A stretch of DNA of 64,000 nt from Pectobacterium polonicum (GTDB lineage: Bacteria; Pseudomonadota; Gammaproteobacteria; Enterobacterales; Enterobacteriaceae). The notes under the pieces were generated by a model that did no database searches, was not told where the DNA came from, and saw only the letters and a program-made list of their open reading frames with translations. The stretch covers positions 62,001 to 126,000 of the forward strand of contig NZ_RJTN01000004.1 in the NCBI RefSeq assembly GCF_005497185.1, given 5' to 3'. The first letter of the stretch is position 1. Every line of letters begins with the position of its first letter. The translations under genes and the position numbers were made by a program. Positions 38,473-48,532 of this stretch are shown here, in pieces.

Positions 38473-39258
38473 ATGAAAAGGAAAATGGCGTTTTTTATTC
38501 GGGCAATGGTCTTGTTGTTAAGCGGTATCAGCTTATCTTGCTTTGCCGCTAGCTCTATCCTCGTTTGGCCAATTTATCAGGTCATTGAATCAGATGAGAA
38601 CAGTTCGGCACTGTGGCTGGAAAATAAAGGCAATGCTCCCGTCGGTTTACAAATCCGCATCCTATCCTGGAAACAAATGGATTTTCAGGATCGTTATGCC
38701 GAACAAAGTAACGTGATAGCCACACCGCCGTTCATGACGTTGGAACCGGGTAAACGCAATATGGTGCGCCTGATTCGCGTCAACCCCGCGTCTGCCAATA
38801 CCGAGCAGGCTTATCGTATCATCGTTGATGAAATTTCCGCGCCTAACCAGCAAAACTCACCACAGATGGGTCTGCAATTCCAGATGCGCTATCTACTCCC
38901 CTTGTTCCTTGATGGTGAAGGCGTCTGGACGCATATTCGCCCGGATAAACGGCGAGCCAACACCGAACCAACGCTACCGGTACTGAGTTGGCGAATCAGT
39001 GCCGTTGGGGGGAAAAACTATCTTTATGTCCGCAACCGAGGCGTGGTTCATGCCCGTCTGAGTAATGTCTATTGGGCCGCCGACCAAAGCGGAAAAGGGA
39101 GCAGGACAACGTTAACCGACGGCTTTTTAGGCTATGTGTTACCGGGGCAAGAGATGCGTTGGCCGCTACCCGCAGGCGTATCCACGCCGGGCGCAGCTAT
39201 GCAGCTCTTCACCAACCTGATCGGTATCACCGATCCCATCTTGATTAAACGTGAATGA
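38473..39258 (+). CDS. Periplasmic fimbrial chaperone (CsuC-like)
   Basis: A 261-residue PapD-like chaperone. A signal peptide (MKRKMAFFIRAMVLLLSG... to CFA) is followed by SSILVWPIYQVIESDENSSALWLEN, an N-terminal Ig-like domain. The VIATPPFMTLEPGKRNMVRLIR stretch holds the subunit-binding Arg/Lys region, and the second domain runs from about residue 150 (WRISAVGGKNYLYVRNRGVVHARLSNV). It stabilises subunits in the periplasm and hands them to the usher. Its stop lies just before the usher start region; the usher frame overlaps it. Confidence 0.87.
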   Translation: MKRKMAFFIRAMVLLLSGISLSCFAASSILVWPIYQVIESDENSSALWLENKGNAPVGLQIRILSWKQMDFQDRYAEQSNVIATPPFMTLEPGKRNMVRLIRVNPASANTEQAYRIIVDEISAPNQQNSPQMGLQFQMRYLLPLFLDGEGVWTHIRPDKRRANTEPTLPVLSWRISAVGGKNYLYVRNRGVVHARLSNVYWAADQSGKGSRTTLTDGFLGYVLPGQEMRWPLPAGVSTPGAAMQLFTNLIGITDPILIKRE

Positions 39259-39316
39259 TGGCGCGGTTAACGGCAGAGGCGTATTTATTGACTGTACGGC
39301 CATGGTGAGGTCAGAC

Positions 39317-41683
39317 ATGACGATCAAAACAGGTGTCTTGCCCCTGCTCATGTATGCCGCACTTGCACTGTTTTATTCTGAGACCATTCTCGCGGAAGAC
39401 TATACCGATCTTCCCGCGCCTCCCAGCACCATGCCATCACTCAGTGAAAGCGTTTACTATTTAACGCTTTCCGTTAACGGACAGAGTGATAACGCGGTTG
39501 TTCCCGTCACCTACCGTGCAGGGAACTATTATGTGGATGCAACAACGCTACGTTCGAATCACGTCCGCTTACCGGATCAAAGCACGGGGCTCGTCAATGT
39601 CAGCACGCTGCCAGAGGTCACTACCGACTACGATCAGGCCATACAGCAGCTAAAGCTCACCGTGCCCACACTCTGGCTACCTGAGCAATCCGTTGACGGC
39701 GGAGGGCAAGACATGGCGCGCTTCCCTGCCCGCAGCAGCCCCGGCTTGCTGTTCAACTATAACCTGTATTACACCTCACCCCGCGGTAATTCGGATTCAC
39801 TCAACAGTTGGATGGAGCAGCGCTTTTTCAGCCCCTACGGAACCTTATCCAACACGGGGATCTACTATTTCACCTCGGGCAGCAATACTTCACAGCAAGA
39901 TGGCTACCAGCGCTTCGATACCTATTGGCGCTATAACGATAACGAACGCATGATCACCTATCAGATTGGTGACCTGATTAGCAACTCCCTGACATGGAGT
40001 AACTCGGTGCGTATGGGTGGCCTGCGTGTCGCCCGTAATTTCGGCCTTCGCCCGGATATCGTGACCTATCCGATGCTGCAATATACCGGTACGGCCGCCG
40101 TCCCCAGCACGCTGGATCTGTTTATCAACGGCTATAAAGCGAACAGCACCAACCTAAACGCAGGTCCTTTCACCCTCACCAATACGCCTTACCTGAACGG
40201 CGCAGGGGAAGCGACCGTCATTACTACGGATGCCCAGGGGCGGCAGGTTTCCACTACGATCCCTTTTTACGTCTCCAACGCATTGCTGCGAGAGGGATTA
40301 AGCGATTTTGATCTGTCGGTTGGCGTGTTGCGCCGGGATTATGGCATGCAGAATAATGCCTACACGGACGATCCGGCTATCAGCGGCATCTATCGATATG
40401 GGTTAACCAATAAACTGACGGTGTCGGCACATGGCGAAGCCGTACAAGATCTTTATCTGATCGGTGCAGGTGCCGATTTTACCCTTGGCCGCTGGGGGAC
40501 GCTGAGTTCGTCCTACAGTCAGAGCGAAAAGGATGCGACCGGACACCAATATACCGCAGGCTACTCCTACTACACTTCCGCCTTTGGCCTGAGCGTTCAA
40601 CATGCCAAGCGTAGCGAAGAATATAGCGATTTAACGGCCACGCTCACGGAAGGTCGCCTCAGTCGGGAAAGCAATCAGGCAACGATCAGCAGCCAAATCT
40701 TCGGTGCAGGCAATGGTTCGCTCGGCGTGGGGTATTTCGATATACGTGCTTACGATTCAGCCCGTACCCGCCTGCTGAATCTCTCTTTCAGCCGACAGAT
40801 CTGGCAAGGCAGTTCTATCTATCTCGCCTTTAACAAAGCGCTGGGAGAAAACGGCTACAGTGCCCAGATCCAGTTTGTGATGCCTTTTGGTAACAGCAGC
40901 AGCGTCAATGCTGGTGTTCAGCGCGACAACAATGGGGATTATTCACCGCGTGTCGGGGTGAGCCGTACCGCACCGACAGAGGGTGGATTCGGTTGGAACG
41001 CCGCGTATGGCGCGGGCAAAACCCCCTATCATCAAGGTTCTCTGAACTGGCGCGGCCCGTATGCCATGATGGCTGGCGGGACCTATGGCAATGAAGGGAA
41101 TACCACCCAGTGGGGGGAACTGAGCGGTTCGCTGATCTACATGAACGGAGGGCTTTTCCCTAGCAATCGTATTAACGACGCCTTTATTGTTGTCGATACC
41201 GATGGATACCCCGACGTCCCAGTAAAATATGAAAATCAACTGGTGGGGAAAACCAACAAACGCGGCCATTTACTCGTACCGTGGGTCGTGTCCAATTACC
41301 CCGCGAAAGTGGAAATCGATACGTTACAACTGCCAGCCAACGTCACGACCCCACAGGTGGAATCTCGCGTGTCGGTAAAAGAAGGTAGTGGCACCGTCGT
41401 GAAATTCCCCGTTCACACCGTGCGCTCAGCCAATATCCGATTGCGCAATACCGATGGCAACCCGCTTACGATTGGCACCTGGATAACAGATGAAGCCAGC
41501 GGAAACACCACCATCAGCGGCTATGATGGCCTAGCCTACTTCGCCAATCTGGGAACGGCTAACCGCTTACGTTTTAAACAAGAAGATGGACGGCTTTGCC
41601 GCGTGGCGTTCTCACTGCCGGAATCACAGACCATGATGGCAACCATCGGCCCGCTTACCTGTCAGACTGATCCAAAAGGATAA
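39317..41683 (+). CDS. Outer-membrane fimbrial usher (CsuD-like)
   Basis: A 788-residue outer-membrane usher. After the signal peptide (MTIKTGVLPLLMYAALALF...) comes the N-terminal chaperone-binding domain (YYLTLSVNGQSDNAVVPVTYRAGNYYVD). The beta-barrel pore follows with the plug domain (VPSTLDLFINGYKANSTNLNAGPFTL) and the C-terminal domains (VESRVSVKEGSGTVVKFPV). The start at 39317 has GAGG 6 bases upstream; a GTG at 39251 overlapping the chaperone gene is an alternative but adds a tail before the signal peptide. The next gene begins 4 bases after the stop. Confidence 0.87.
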   Translation: MTIKTGVLPLLMYAALALFYSETILAEDYTDLPAPPSTMPSLSESVYYLTLSVNGQSDNAVVPVTYRAGNYYVDATTLRSNHVRLPDQSTGLVNVSTLPEVTTDYDQAIQQLKLTVPTLWLPEQSVDGGGQDMARFPARSSPGLLFNYNLYYTSPRGNSDSLNSWMEQRFFSPYGTLSNTGIYYFTSGSNTSQQDGYQRFDTYWRYNDNERMITYQIGDLISNSLTWSNSVRMGGLRVARNFGLRPDIVTYPMLQYTGTAAVPSTLDLFINGYKANSTNLNAGPFTLTNTPYLNGAGEATVITTDAQGRQVSTTIPFYVSNALLREGLSDFDLSVGVLRRDYGMQNNAYTDDPAISGIYRYGLTNKLTVSAHGEAVQDLYLIGAGADFTLGRWGTLSSSYSQSEKDATGHQYTAGYSYYTSAFGLSVQHAKRSEEYSDLTATLTEGRLSRESNQATISSQIFGAGNGSLGVGYFDIRAYDSARTRLLNLSFSRQIWQGSSIYLAFNKALGENGYSAQIQFVMPFGNSSSVNAGVQRDNNGDYSPRVGVSRTAPTEGGFGWNAAYGAGKTPYHQGSLNWRGPYAMMAGGTYGNEGNTTQWGELSGSLIYMNGGLFPSNRINDAFIVVDTDGYPDVPVKYENQLVGKTNKRGHLLVPWVVSNYPAKVEIDTLQLPANVTTPQVESRVSVKEGSGTVVKFPVHTVRSANIRLRNTDGNPLTIGTWITDEASGNTTISGYDGLAYFANLGTANRLRFKQEDGRLCRVAFSLPESQTMMATIGPLTCQTDPKG

Positions 41684-41687
41684 AACG

Positions 41688-42698
41688 ATGCTGACCCCGA
41701 TACCGCAGATCCAGCACCTCTTCGCCACCAATCGGCGATCCGCCCGTTGGCTACGTCTGGCTTTTCTGCTGACGGCACTGTATTACGCGCCGGTTAGCTA
41801 CGCCGCCTGCACGACGCCACCGAGTTCCACCACGCTGGGGCCGTATGGTTCTTCGGTGGTTGGCGCTGACGGTACGCCACAGATCGTAGCATCGGGGAGT
41901 GGGTTCCGCTGCGCAGGTGGGATATTAAGTGTGGGAACGACCAATACCATTAAGGCCACGATACAGAGTGATAGCAACCCCAGCGGCACCACCATGCGGA
42001 TGCGTCGGGGGACAAGCTCAGACTATATTCCTTATAACCTGTGTATGGATTCAGGATGCAGTGCACCCTATAACATCGGCTCAAGCAATTCCTGGAGTCA
42101 AACCACTGTCCTGGGCATACTCGGTTTGTTCAATTCATCGGATGGCACCATGCCAATTTATATCCGCACCAGCATTGGCAACAATATCGCCGCAGGGACT
42201 TATACTGATACGGTAACCATTCTGTGGGATTACAGCATTTGTTCTCTGGGGATTCTGATAGCCTGTATTTATGATAGGGGATCAACAACCTCAACCCTCA
42301 ATATCACCATGAACATCACCAATGATTGCCAGATCACCAGTGCGCCGAATGTCAGTTTTGGTATTGCGGCGTTTCCCGCCGATTTCGCGGCGGTCAACAG
42401 TAGCCTTGGGGTGCGCTGTACGCTGCTGGGAGCCTATACCGTCAAGCTCGTCAGCACCCACCCCGATGATGCCAACTGGCGTAGAATGACGGCCACCGTC
42501 GGCGGCACGCCTTACTATTTGCAATATCAGCTCTATCGTACTGGAAACATCGCCTGGACCGAGACTAACGATTATAGCGGGACAGGCACGGGGATTACGC
42601 AGAGTATCCCGTACACCGCCCGCATTAACGCCAGCCAGGCCAGTAAGCCGGAGGGGGCGTATAAAGACACCGTCACGATTAACGTCACGATCAACTAA
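41688..42698 (+). CDS. Two-domain SCPU tip adhesin (CsuE-like)
   Basis: A 336-residue exported protein with two SCPU domains: residues about 40-200 ([19 protein letters not shown] ... [15 protein letters not shown]-like [15 protein letters not shown]) and 215-336 ([22 protein letters not shown] ... [17 protein letters not shown]). A tandem SCPU protein at the end of the operon is the mark of the CsuE tip adhesin, which binds hydrophobic surfaces through finger-like loops. Ribosome site AAGGATAAAACG precedes the ATG. Its end overlaps the convergent fadJ gene by 8 bases. Confidence 0.83.
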   Translation: MLTPIPQIQHLFATNRRSARWLRLAFLLTALYYAPVSYAACTTPPSSTTLGPYGSSVVGADGTPQIVASGSGFRCAGGILSVGTTNTIKATIQSDSNPSGTTMRMRRGTSSDYIPYNLCMDSGCSAPYNIGSSNSWSQTTVLGILGLFNSSDGTMPIYIRTSIGNNIAAGTYTDTVTILWDYSICSLGILIACIYDRGSTTSTLNITMNITNDCQITSAPNVSFGIAAFPADFAAVNSSLGVRCTLLGAYTVKLVSTHPDDANWRRMTATVGGTPYYLQYQLYRTGNIAWTETNDYSGTGTGITQSIPYTARINASQASKPEGAYKDTVTINVTIN

Positions 42699-44871
42699 CG
42701 CTATGCTCCTCATCGGCCGGCGGATAGAACGTCCGCTGGCCTTCCCGCATCGTGAGTAAACGTTCACAGGGTGCGAACCGATCGCCATACTGTTGTTGCA
42801 GTACCCGCAGCGTTTTCACGACCGTTTCCATCCCCAGACGATCCATATAGTGGAATGGGCCGCCAAGGAAAGGGGGGAAACCAATGCCAAATACCGCACC
42901 GATATCGCCGTCACGAGCGCATTGAATCACGCCTTCATCCAGACAACGCGCCGCCTCATTCAACATCATCATCACGGCACGCTGGCTAATTAACGCCGGA
43001 TCGATATGCGCCTTCGGTGTCACATCCAGCAGTGGATAAACCGAACTATCAACCTCTTTCGTGTGCCAGAAACGGCGTGTTTTACTGTACCGATAGAACC
43101 CTTTTCCATTTTTACGCCCTTTGCGCCCATCTTTCAGGATCGCATCAAACGCGGGCGGAGAGGTAAAGCGATCGCCGAGTTCTTCACTCAGCACCGGTAC
43201 GATTTTGGTTGCGACATCAATACCGACTTCATCAAGCAGCGCAAGCGGGCCAACGGGGAAACCAAAACGCACCAGCGCGTAGTCAATCGATTCAACAGGT
43301 TCCCCTTCCAGCAGGCAATAAGCCGCCTCATTGATGTAAGGCGCTAATATGCGATTCACATAAAAGCCCGCGCTATCGCTCACGACGATTGCAATTTTCC
43401 CCTGTTTTCTCGCCAGAGCAACCGTCGTCGCTACCGTCTCTGCGCTGGTGTGTGCGTGCGGAATAACCTCAACCAACGGCATTTTGTCCACCGGGCTAAA
43501 ATAGTGCAGGCCAACGACCTGCTGCGGGCGACGCGCCCCCTCCGCGATCTGATGGATCGGCAACGATGAGGTATTTGATGCAAAAATAGTATGGGGCGCA
43601 GCATGATCTTCAATCTCCGCCACCATTTGCCGCTTCAGCGCCAGATCTTCAAAGACCGCTTCAATGACAATATCCGCATGTTCAAAACCACGATAGTCCG
43701 TACTACCGGAAATCAGCGTCATCAAACGCTGGCGCTCCGTTGGCTTCATCCGCTTACTCTGAACGCGCTTGGTCAACAATTGCCAGTTGTACTTCAGCGC
43801 ATGGTTAATACCCTGCTCATTGATATCTTTAATGCGCACCGGCAATTGTCCGCGCGTTGCCGTAACGCTAGCGATCCCTCCCCCCATCAACCCGCCGCCG
43901 AGAATGCCGACGCGATGGATCGGCTTCGCCTCAGAGGCTGAGCCGGAGGTTTTCTTTAACGCATTCGAGGCAAAGAATAAATGGCGTAGTGCAGCAGATT
44001 CCGGCGTCATCACCAGCTTGCCGAACGCTCGTGCCTCCTGCCGATATCCTTCTTCACGGCCTTTTTCTATTCCCCGGCGCACCACCTGAATAATCTTTTC
44101 GGTGGCCGGATAGTTGCCGTGTGTTTTCGCGCGCGTCTTACGTTTCACCATCTTGAAAAGCAAATGGCGAATACCCGGACTGCTCAGCAGATGCGAACGC
44201 CAGCCCAACGGCACTGCCTTCCTTTTGCCTTTTTTGAGAATCTCGACTGCCGTATCCAGCAGAATATCGTGTGGGACAGCCTCATCCACCAGCCCCTGGC
44301 GTAATGCTTGACTCGCCCGGAGATGGCGGCCTGTCAGAATGAGATCCAATGCGCTATCCAGACCAATCAAGCGTGGCAAACGCTGCGTTCCACCCGAGCC
44401 GGGAAGGAGGCCAAGTTGTACTTCAGGTAGCCCTAGCACCGTCTTTTCATCCTGCGAGCAAACGCGATAGTCGCAGGCTAATGCCAGCTCTAACCCGCCG
44501 CCCAAACAGGCGCCGTGGATCGCGGCCACCACGGGGAAAGGCAGTGCAGCAACGAGGTCAAATGTTTCCTGCCCTTGTTTCGCCAGACTTTCTGCCTGTT
44601 CGGCGCTGCCACACTGGTTCAACATGGTGATATCTGCGCCAGCAATAAACGAATCAGGCTTGGCAGAAATAAAAATGAGTCCTCTGAGCGTCGCGTGCTG
44701 CCGCGCCAGCTCGAAAACGGAGAGAATCTGCTGCGCAAATTCGCGCTTTAACGTGTTCACCTTCTCGCCGGGGACGTCAATACTAATCACGCCGATGTTG
44801 TCTGGCCTAATGGTGAGGGAAAAAGCAGACGGGCTTTCCGTTGCCGCGAGGAAAGGCTGTTGATCGTTCAT
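42691..44871 (-). CDS. fadJ: Fatty acid oxidation complex alpha subunit FadJ
   Basis: A 726-residue trifunctional protein (enoyl-CoA hydratase, 3-hydroxyacyl-CoA dehydrogenase, epimerase) of the anaerobic beta-oxidation branch. The crotonase part has [19 protein letters not shown] and [23 protein letters not shown]; the dehydrogenase NAD loop is [18 protein letters not shown] near residue 320; later [10 protein letters not shown] and [16 protein letters not shown]. Start overlaps the fadI stop by 4 bases (ATGA). Cytosolic, complex with FadI. Confidence 0.97.
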   Translation of the reverse strand: MNDQQPFLAATESPSAFSLTIRPDNIGVISIDVPGEKVNTLKREFAQQILSVFELARQHATLRGLIFISAKPDSFIAGADITMLNQCGSAEQAESLAKQGQETFDLVAALPFPVVAAIHGACLGGGLELALACDYRVCSQDEKTVLGLPEVQLGLLPGSGGTQRLPRLIGLDSALDLILTGRHLRASQALRQGLVDEAVPHDILLDTAVEILKKGKRKAVPLGWRSHLLSSPGIRHLLFKMVKRKTRAKTHGNYPATEKIIQVVRRGIEKGREEGYRQEARAFGKLVMTPESAALRHLFFASNALKKTSGSASEAKPIHRVGILGGGLMGGGIASVTATRGQLPVRIKDINEQGINHALKYNWQLLTKRVQSKRMKPTERQRLMTLISGSTDYRGFEHADIVIEAVFEDLALKRQMVAEIEDHAAPHTIFASNTSSLPIHQIAEGARRPQQVVGLHYFSPVDKMPLVEVIPHAHTSAETVATTVALARKQGKIAIVVSDSAGFYVNRILAPYINEAAYCLLEGEPVESIDYALVRFGFPVGPLALLDEVGIDVATKIVPVLSEELGDRFTSPPAFDAILKDGRKGRKNGKGFYRYSKTRRFWHTKEVDSSVYPLLDVTPKAHIDPALISQRAVMMMLNEAARCLDEGVIQCARDGDIGAVFGIGFPPFLGGPFHYMDRLGMETVVKTLRVLQQQYGDRFAPCERLLTMREGQRTFYPPADEEHSVS

Positions 44872-46181
44872 GGCGTCACCTCCAGTACCATTGCCGCGCC
44901 CAGCCCACCCGCTGCGCAGGCGGTGGTTAAGCCCAGTCCGCCACCGCGACGACGCAGTTCATTCAGCGTTTGGGTAATCATCCTCGCACCAGTGGCAGCA
45001 AAAGGATGACCATAGGCAATCGAGCCACCCAGCACGTTGAATTTGGCACGGTCCACCTCGCCCAGCGCAGCGTTTCTGCCCAATTGATTACGAGCAAACT
45101 CATCGCTGGCAAACAGCTTCAGATTTGCCAGCGTCTGGGCGGCAAAGGCTTCGTGCATATCAATTAACGTCAGATCGGCCAACGCCACACCCGCCCTTGC
45201 CAGCGCAAGTGGAGAAGCATAAGCCGGCCCTAACAACATATCGCGCTGCACGCCGATGGCACTGAATGCATAGCTGCGCAGATAGCCTAGCGGCGTAAGC
45301 CCCAGATTTTTGGCCTTGGATTCACTCATCATCAAGACCGCTGCCGCCCCATCCGTTAGCGGCGTGCTGTTTGCCGCCGTCACCGTACCGTGTCGGCGAT
45401 CGAACGCCGGACGTAAGCGAGAATACTGCTCTAAGGCGGAATCATGGCGCACGTTGTTATCTTCACTCAGCGCCTTCTCATAAGGCGGGACGTACGCCGT
45501 CATGACCTCATCCCGCAGCACGCCGGATTCCCAGGCCTGTGCCGCCAGCCGGTGCGAACGGTGCGCCAGTTCATCCTGTTCTTCACGCGTGATGCCGTAA
45601 GTTTTTGCCATCTGTTCGGCGGTATCGCCCATGCGCAACCCGGTGGAATACTCCGCCACGGCGGGTGCTACCGGGAGCAGGTCTTTTGGACGCAGGCCGC
45701 TTAACAATGTCAACTTCTGGCCCAGCGTTCGAGCCTTGTTCATATCCACCAGCGTTCTAGCCAGCGCTTTACTGACACCAATGGGCAGCACGGAAGAGGA
45801 GTCCGCCCCTCCGGCAATACCGACTTCCACCGTGCCTGCCATAATACTTTCCGCTACATTGGCGACGGCCTGAAAGCTGGTCGCGCAGGCGCGTGAAACG
45901 CTATACGCATCAGTATGCACGCTCATGCCCGTACCGAGCACAATCTCTCTGGCGATATTCGGTGCTTCAGGCATTTGAACCACCTGCCCGAACACCAATA
46001 GCTCGATCAACTCAGGATCGATACCAGTGCGAACAAGAAGTTCACTGGTGACCAGTTTGCCTAATTCAATGGCAGGCACACCATGGTAGGCCGTTGCCTG
46101 CCGGGCAAATGGGGTGCGTAATCCGCTCACGAACGCAATGCGATCGCCACGGCGGGTTATCAGAGGTAATACCTCGCTCAT
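44868..46181 (-). CDS. fadI: 3-ketoacyl-CoA thiolase FadI
   Basis: A 437-residue thiolase, partner of FadJ. The acylated cysteine is in [15 protein letters not shown]; the C-terminal His and Cys motifs are [18 protein letters not shown] and [15 protein letters not shown]. The ATG at 46181 has AGGAG upstream. Full length. A FadR-like palindrome lies 56 bases upstream. Confidence 0.97.
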   Translation of the reverse strand: MSEVLPLITRRGDRIAFVSGLRTPFARQATAYHGVPAIELGKLVTSELLVRTGIDPELIELLVFGQVVQMPEAPNIAREIVLGTGMSVHTDAYSVSRACATSFQAVANVAESIMAGTVEVGIAGGADSSSVLPIGVSKALARTLVDMNKARTLGQKLTLLSGLRPKDLLPVAPAVAEYSTGLRMGDTAEQMAKTYGITREEQDELAHRSHRLAAQAWESGVLRDEVMTAYVPPYEKALSEDNNVRHDSALEQYSRLRPAFDRRHGTVTAANSTPLTDGAAAVLMMSESKAKNLGLTPLGYLRSYAFSAIGVQRDMLLGPAYASPLALARAGVALADLTLIDMHEAFAAQTLANLKLFASDEFARNQLGRNAALGEVDRAKFNVLGGSIAYGHPFAATGARMITQTLNELRRRGGGLGLTTACAAGGLGAAMVLEVTP

Positions 46182-46236
46182 AAACGCTCCTGTTAACCGA
46201 AAATACTCCCGTTAACCAAAAATAAAGTACGCGCAC

Positions 46237-46253
46237 AACAGGTCAGACCTGAT
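46237..46253 (-). promoter_or_regulatory. FadR operator of fadIJ
   Basis: AACAGGTC-a-GACCTGAT, a near-perfect 17-base palindrome that fits the FadR core (GGTCNGACC). It sits upstream of fadI, where FadR represses fadIJ in E. coli. Confidence 0.75.
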
Positions 46254-46410
46254 TTCATTGTTAACCAGATAGTTACATTACGCAAAGCCGCGCAACATAA
46301 AAGTGTGACCGTCTGCGTTATAACCTTTTGCATTATCAGTAATAAGCAGGAGTGAAAACCGTGAGAGTTGAAGAGGAATGCATTAAACGTAGCGCAATAC
46401 GTAGAAAGGA

Positions 46411-46432
46411 CAGGAGCCAATCAAGGCTCCTG
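46411..46432 (-). terminator. Hairpin after yfcZ
   Basis: CAGGAGCC-aatcaa-GGCTCCTG, 12 bases after the yfcZ stop. No T tract on the minus strand, so termination is uncertain. Confidence 0.5.
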
Positions 46433-46444
46433 CGGGGAACAGGC

Positions 46445-46741
46445 TTAACGCAGGCCGAGCTGGAAAATCATCGTTTCAGCCTGGCAGCTGAATGTAAAAT
46501 CGATGTCCAATTTAACACCACCGTCTACATCCTCCAGCGTGCTGGCGATGTCGCAAGGTTCAGACTCCACCGCACGCGCTTTTGCCGTCAGAGCGGCGAG
46601 CGTCGCCTCCGCATCAGAACGATCGCTGAACACTTTGCTGTAAGACGCCGTGCAATCTGTATTATCCATGATTGTGCCGACATCGACACAGCAGCAGGCT
46701 GCGGTTTCTTCAGCACTGCATTTATTGATTACGTTCGTCAT
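46445..46741 (-). CDS. yfcZ: YfcZ/YiiS family protein (DUF406)
   Basis: A 98-residue acidic protein with a cluster of cysteines (AACCCVDVG and the early NKCSAEE). It matches the small YfcZ family found next to fadL and fadIJ. Function unknown. The start has GAGGAAAGCATC before the ATG. Divergent from fadL; a hairpin separates it from fadI. Confidence 0.88.
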   Translation of the reverse strand: MTNVINKCSAEETAACCCVDVGTIMDNTDCTASYSKVFSDRSDAEATLAALTAKARAVESEPCDIASTLEDVDGGVKLDIDFTFSCQAETMIFQLGLR

Positions 46742-47129
46742 GATGCTTTCCTCTTAAAACTAAGACGCGGGGAGATTTGATCCAGTTCAAATATTTCTAT
46801 CTTCCTTATATTTTACTCCCTCATCCTAAAGCAGTACCAGTACTTCATGGCTGCCCGTAATTTTAGTGATATCAGTCACATTAAGGTGTTATTAGGCAGT
46901 AAAAACCGAGTAATAGTTCCTCACAAAAATTAACCAAAACGTTAAGCAGATCTAAATTTTGCATCATTTTGGAAATATTTTTAATACACAAGCGCAACAT
47001 TATCGTATTCCCAACTTATACTTTGGCAACTGGTCTGATTTGTCAGGCTGAGAGCGCCCCCTACAATGCGCGTCCCTTGTTACCCCGTGTAACAACGTTA
47101 AATAACAAGCATATAAAGAGGTTTTGGTC
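46742..47129. other. Intergenic region yfcZ-fadL
   Basis: 388 bases, A+T-rich in the middle. It carries the fadL promoter and FadR box near its right end (annotated apart). No small gene is supported. The fadL leader is about 100 bases from the predicted start site. Confidence 0.6.
47017..47044 (+). promoter_or_regulatory. fadL -10 box and overlapping FadR site
   Basis: TATACT (47017-47022) is a likely -10. Immediately downstream AACTGGTCTGATTTGTC (47028-47044) matches one half of the FadR consensus well and the other half poorly. The overlap with the predicted start site fits repression by FadR, as known for E. coli fadL. Confidence 0.6.
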
Positions 47130-48398
47130 ATGAGCCAGAAAAACCTGTTCAAACAATCCACAATTGCTGTTGCGGTGGCCCTGTTTTCAGCAAATGTGTC
47201 CGCGGCTGGTTTCCAGCTTAATGAATACTCATCATCGGGTCTGGGACGCGCGTTTTCTGGTGAAGGTGCCGTAGCCGACAACGCGGCCTCTGGCAGTCGT
47301 AACCCGGCGACCATGACCATGTTTGACCGCCCGTCCTTCTCTGGTGGTGTTACCTATATCAACCCAGATATTGATGTTTCAGGCTCTAACCGAGTGACAG
47401 GCAATGATGCCAGCGCCAAAAATATAGCGCCGCATGCCTGGGTACCGAACCTGCATTTCATCATGCCGCTTAATGAACAGTGGGCGATTGGTGCTTCCGC
47501 CACCACTAATTATGGCTTAGCAACAGAGTTCAATGATAGCTATGCCGCGGGTTCCATTGGTGGGAAAACCGATCTGGTGACATCAAACCTGAACCTAAGC
47601 GCTGCCTACCGTCTGAACCAGCATTTCAGCTTCGGCCTGGGCGTTAACGCCGTTTATGCTGATGCAAAAATTGTGCGTCATCTCGGCGATCTCAGCCCGG
47701 CACTGCCACGCACCACAGAAATTGCACGTTTGGAAGGCAAAGAGTGGGGCTACGGCTGGAACGCCGGTATCCTGTATGAAGTCGATGAAAATAACCGTTT
47801 CGGCCTGACTTATCGTTCCAAGGTCGACATTGATTTTAACGGTGACTACAGTAACCAATTGCCCGCAGGACCTGGTGCCCTCAATGGCGCGACAATCCCT
47901 GGTAAGCTGACGCTAAACCTGCCGGAAATGTGGGAAGCCTCTGCCTACCATCGCGTGGCACCAAAATGGGCGGTTCATTACAGTCTGGCCTATACCAGTT
48001 GGAGTCAGTTCCAAGAGCTGAGAGCAACCAGTAACAGTGGTCAAACCTTGTTCCAGAAAGATGAAAGCTTCCACGATGTTTACCGTATTGCACTCGGTAC
48101 CACCTATTATCATGACGATAACTGGACGTTCCGTGGCGGTATCGCGTTTGATGACAGCCCGGTACCGGCTGACAAACGTTCTATCTCCATCCCCGATCAG
48201 GATCGTTTCTGGTTAAGTGCAGGGACGACCTATGCCTTTAATAAAGATATGTCTGTGGATGTAGGCGTTTCCTACATGCGTGGTAAAAGTGTCAGCGTCG
48301 CAGAAGCTGCCCCAGGTGCCTTCAGTGCAGTGCACTATGATTTCACCTCTAAAGGTTCTGCCTGGCTGTACGGCGCAAACTTTAACTACACGTTCTAA
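47130..48398 (+). CDS. fadL: Outer-membrane long-chain fatty acid transporter FadL
   Basis: A 422-residue outer-membrane beta-barrel. A signal peptide ([20 protein letters not shown]... to VSA) is followed by [20 protein letters not shown] and the hatch-domain NPATM motif, typical of FadL. The protein ends in aromatic NYTF, the outer-membrane targeting signal. ATG at 47130 follows AAAGAGG at normal distance. A strong terminator follows. Its length (E. coli 446) is a little shorter. Confidence 0.95.
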   Translation: MSQKNLFKQSTIAVAVALFSANVSAAGFQLNEYSSSGLGRAFSGEGAVADNAASGSRNPATMTMFDRPSFSGGVTYINPDIDVSGSNRVTGNDASAKNIAPHAWVPNLHFIMPLNEQWAIGASATTNYGLATEFNDSYAAGSIGGKTDLVTSNLNLSAAYRLNQHFSFGLGVNAVYADAKIVRHLGDLSPALPRTTEIARLEGKEWGYGWNAGILYEVDENNRFGLTYRSKVDIDFNGDYSNQLPAGPGALNGATIPGKLTLNLPEMWEASAYHRVAPKWAVHYSLAYTSWSQFQELRATSNSGQTLFQKDESFHDVYRIALGTTYYHDDNWTFRGGIAFDDSPVPADKRSISIPDQDRFWLSAGTTYAFNKDMSVDVGVSYMRGKSVSVAEAAPGAFSAVHYDFTSKGSAWLYGANFNYTF

Positions 48399-48420
48399 TT
48401 CTCCTCACTCAGAACGTGAC

Positions 48421-48451
48421 AAAGCAGGTAAGGCAACTTACCTGCTTTTTT
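48421..48451 (+). terminator. Terminator of fadL
   Basis: AAAGCAGGTAAG-GCAA-CTTACCTGCTTT followed by TTT, 22 bases after the stop. Confidence 0.93.
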
Positions 48452-48480
48452 ATTGCCTGCTGTACCGTAGAAACACGATA

Positions 48481-48503
48481 GAAAAGGCCGCTTTCGCGGC
48501 CTT
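48481..48503 (-). terminator. Terminator of mqo
   Basis: AAGGCCGC-TTTC-GCGGCCTT; on the minus strand it is followed by TTTTC. Lies 29 bases after the mqo stop. Confidence 0.8.
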
Positions 48504-48532
48504 ACTTATGTCGTTATTCCGATTAGTACCAA

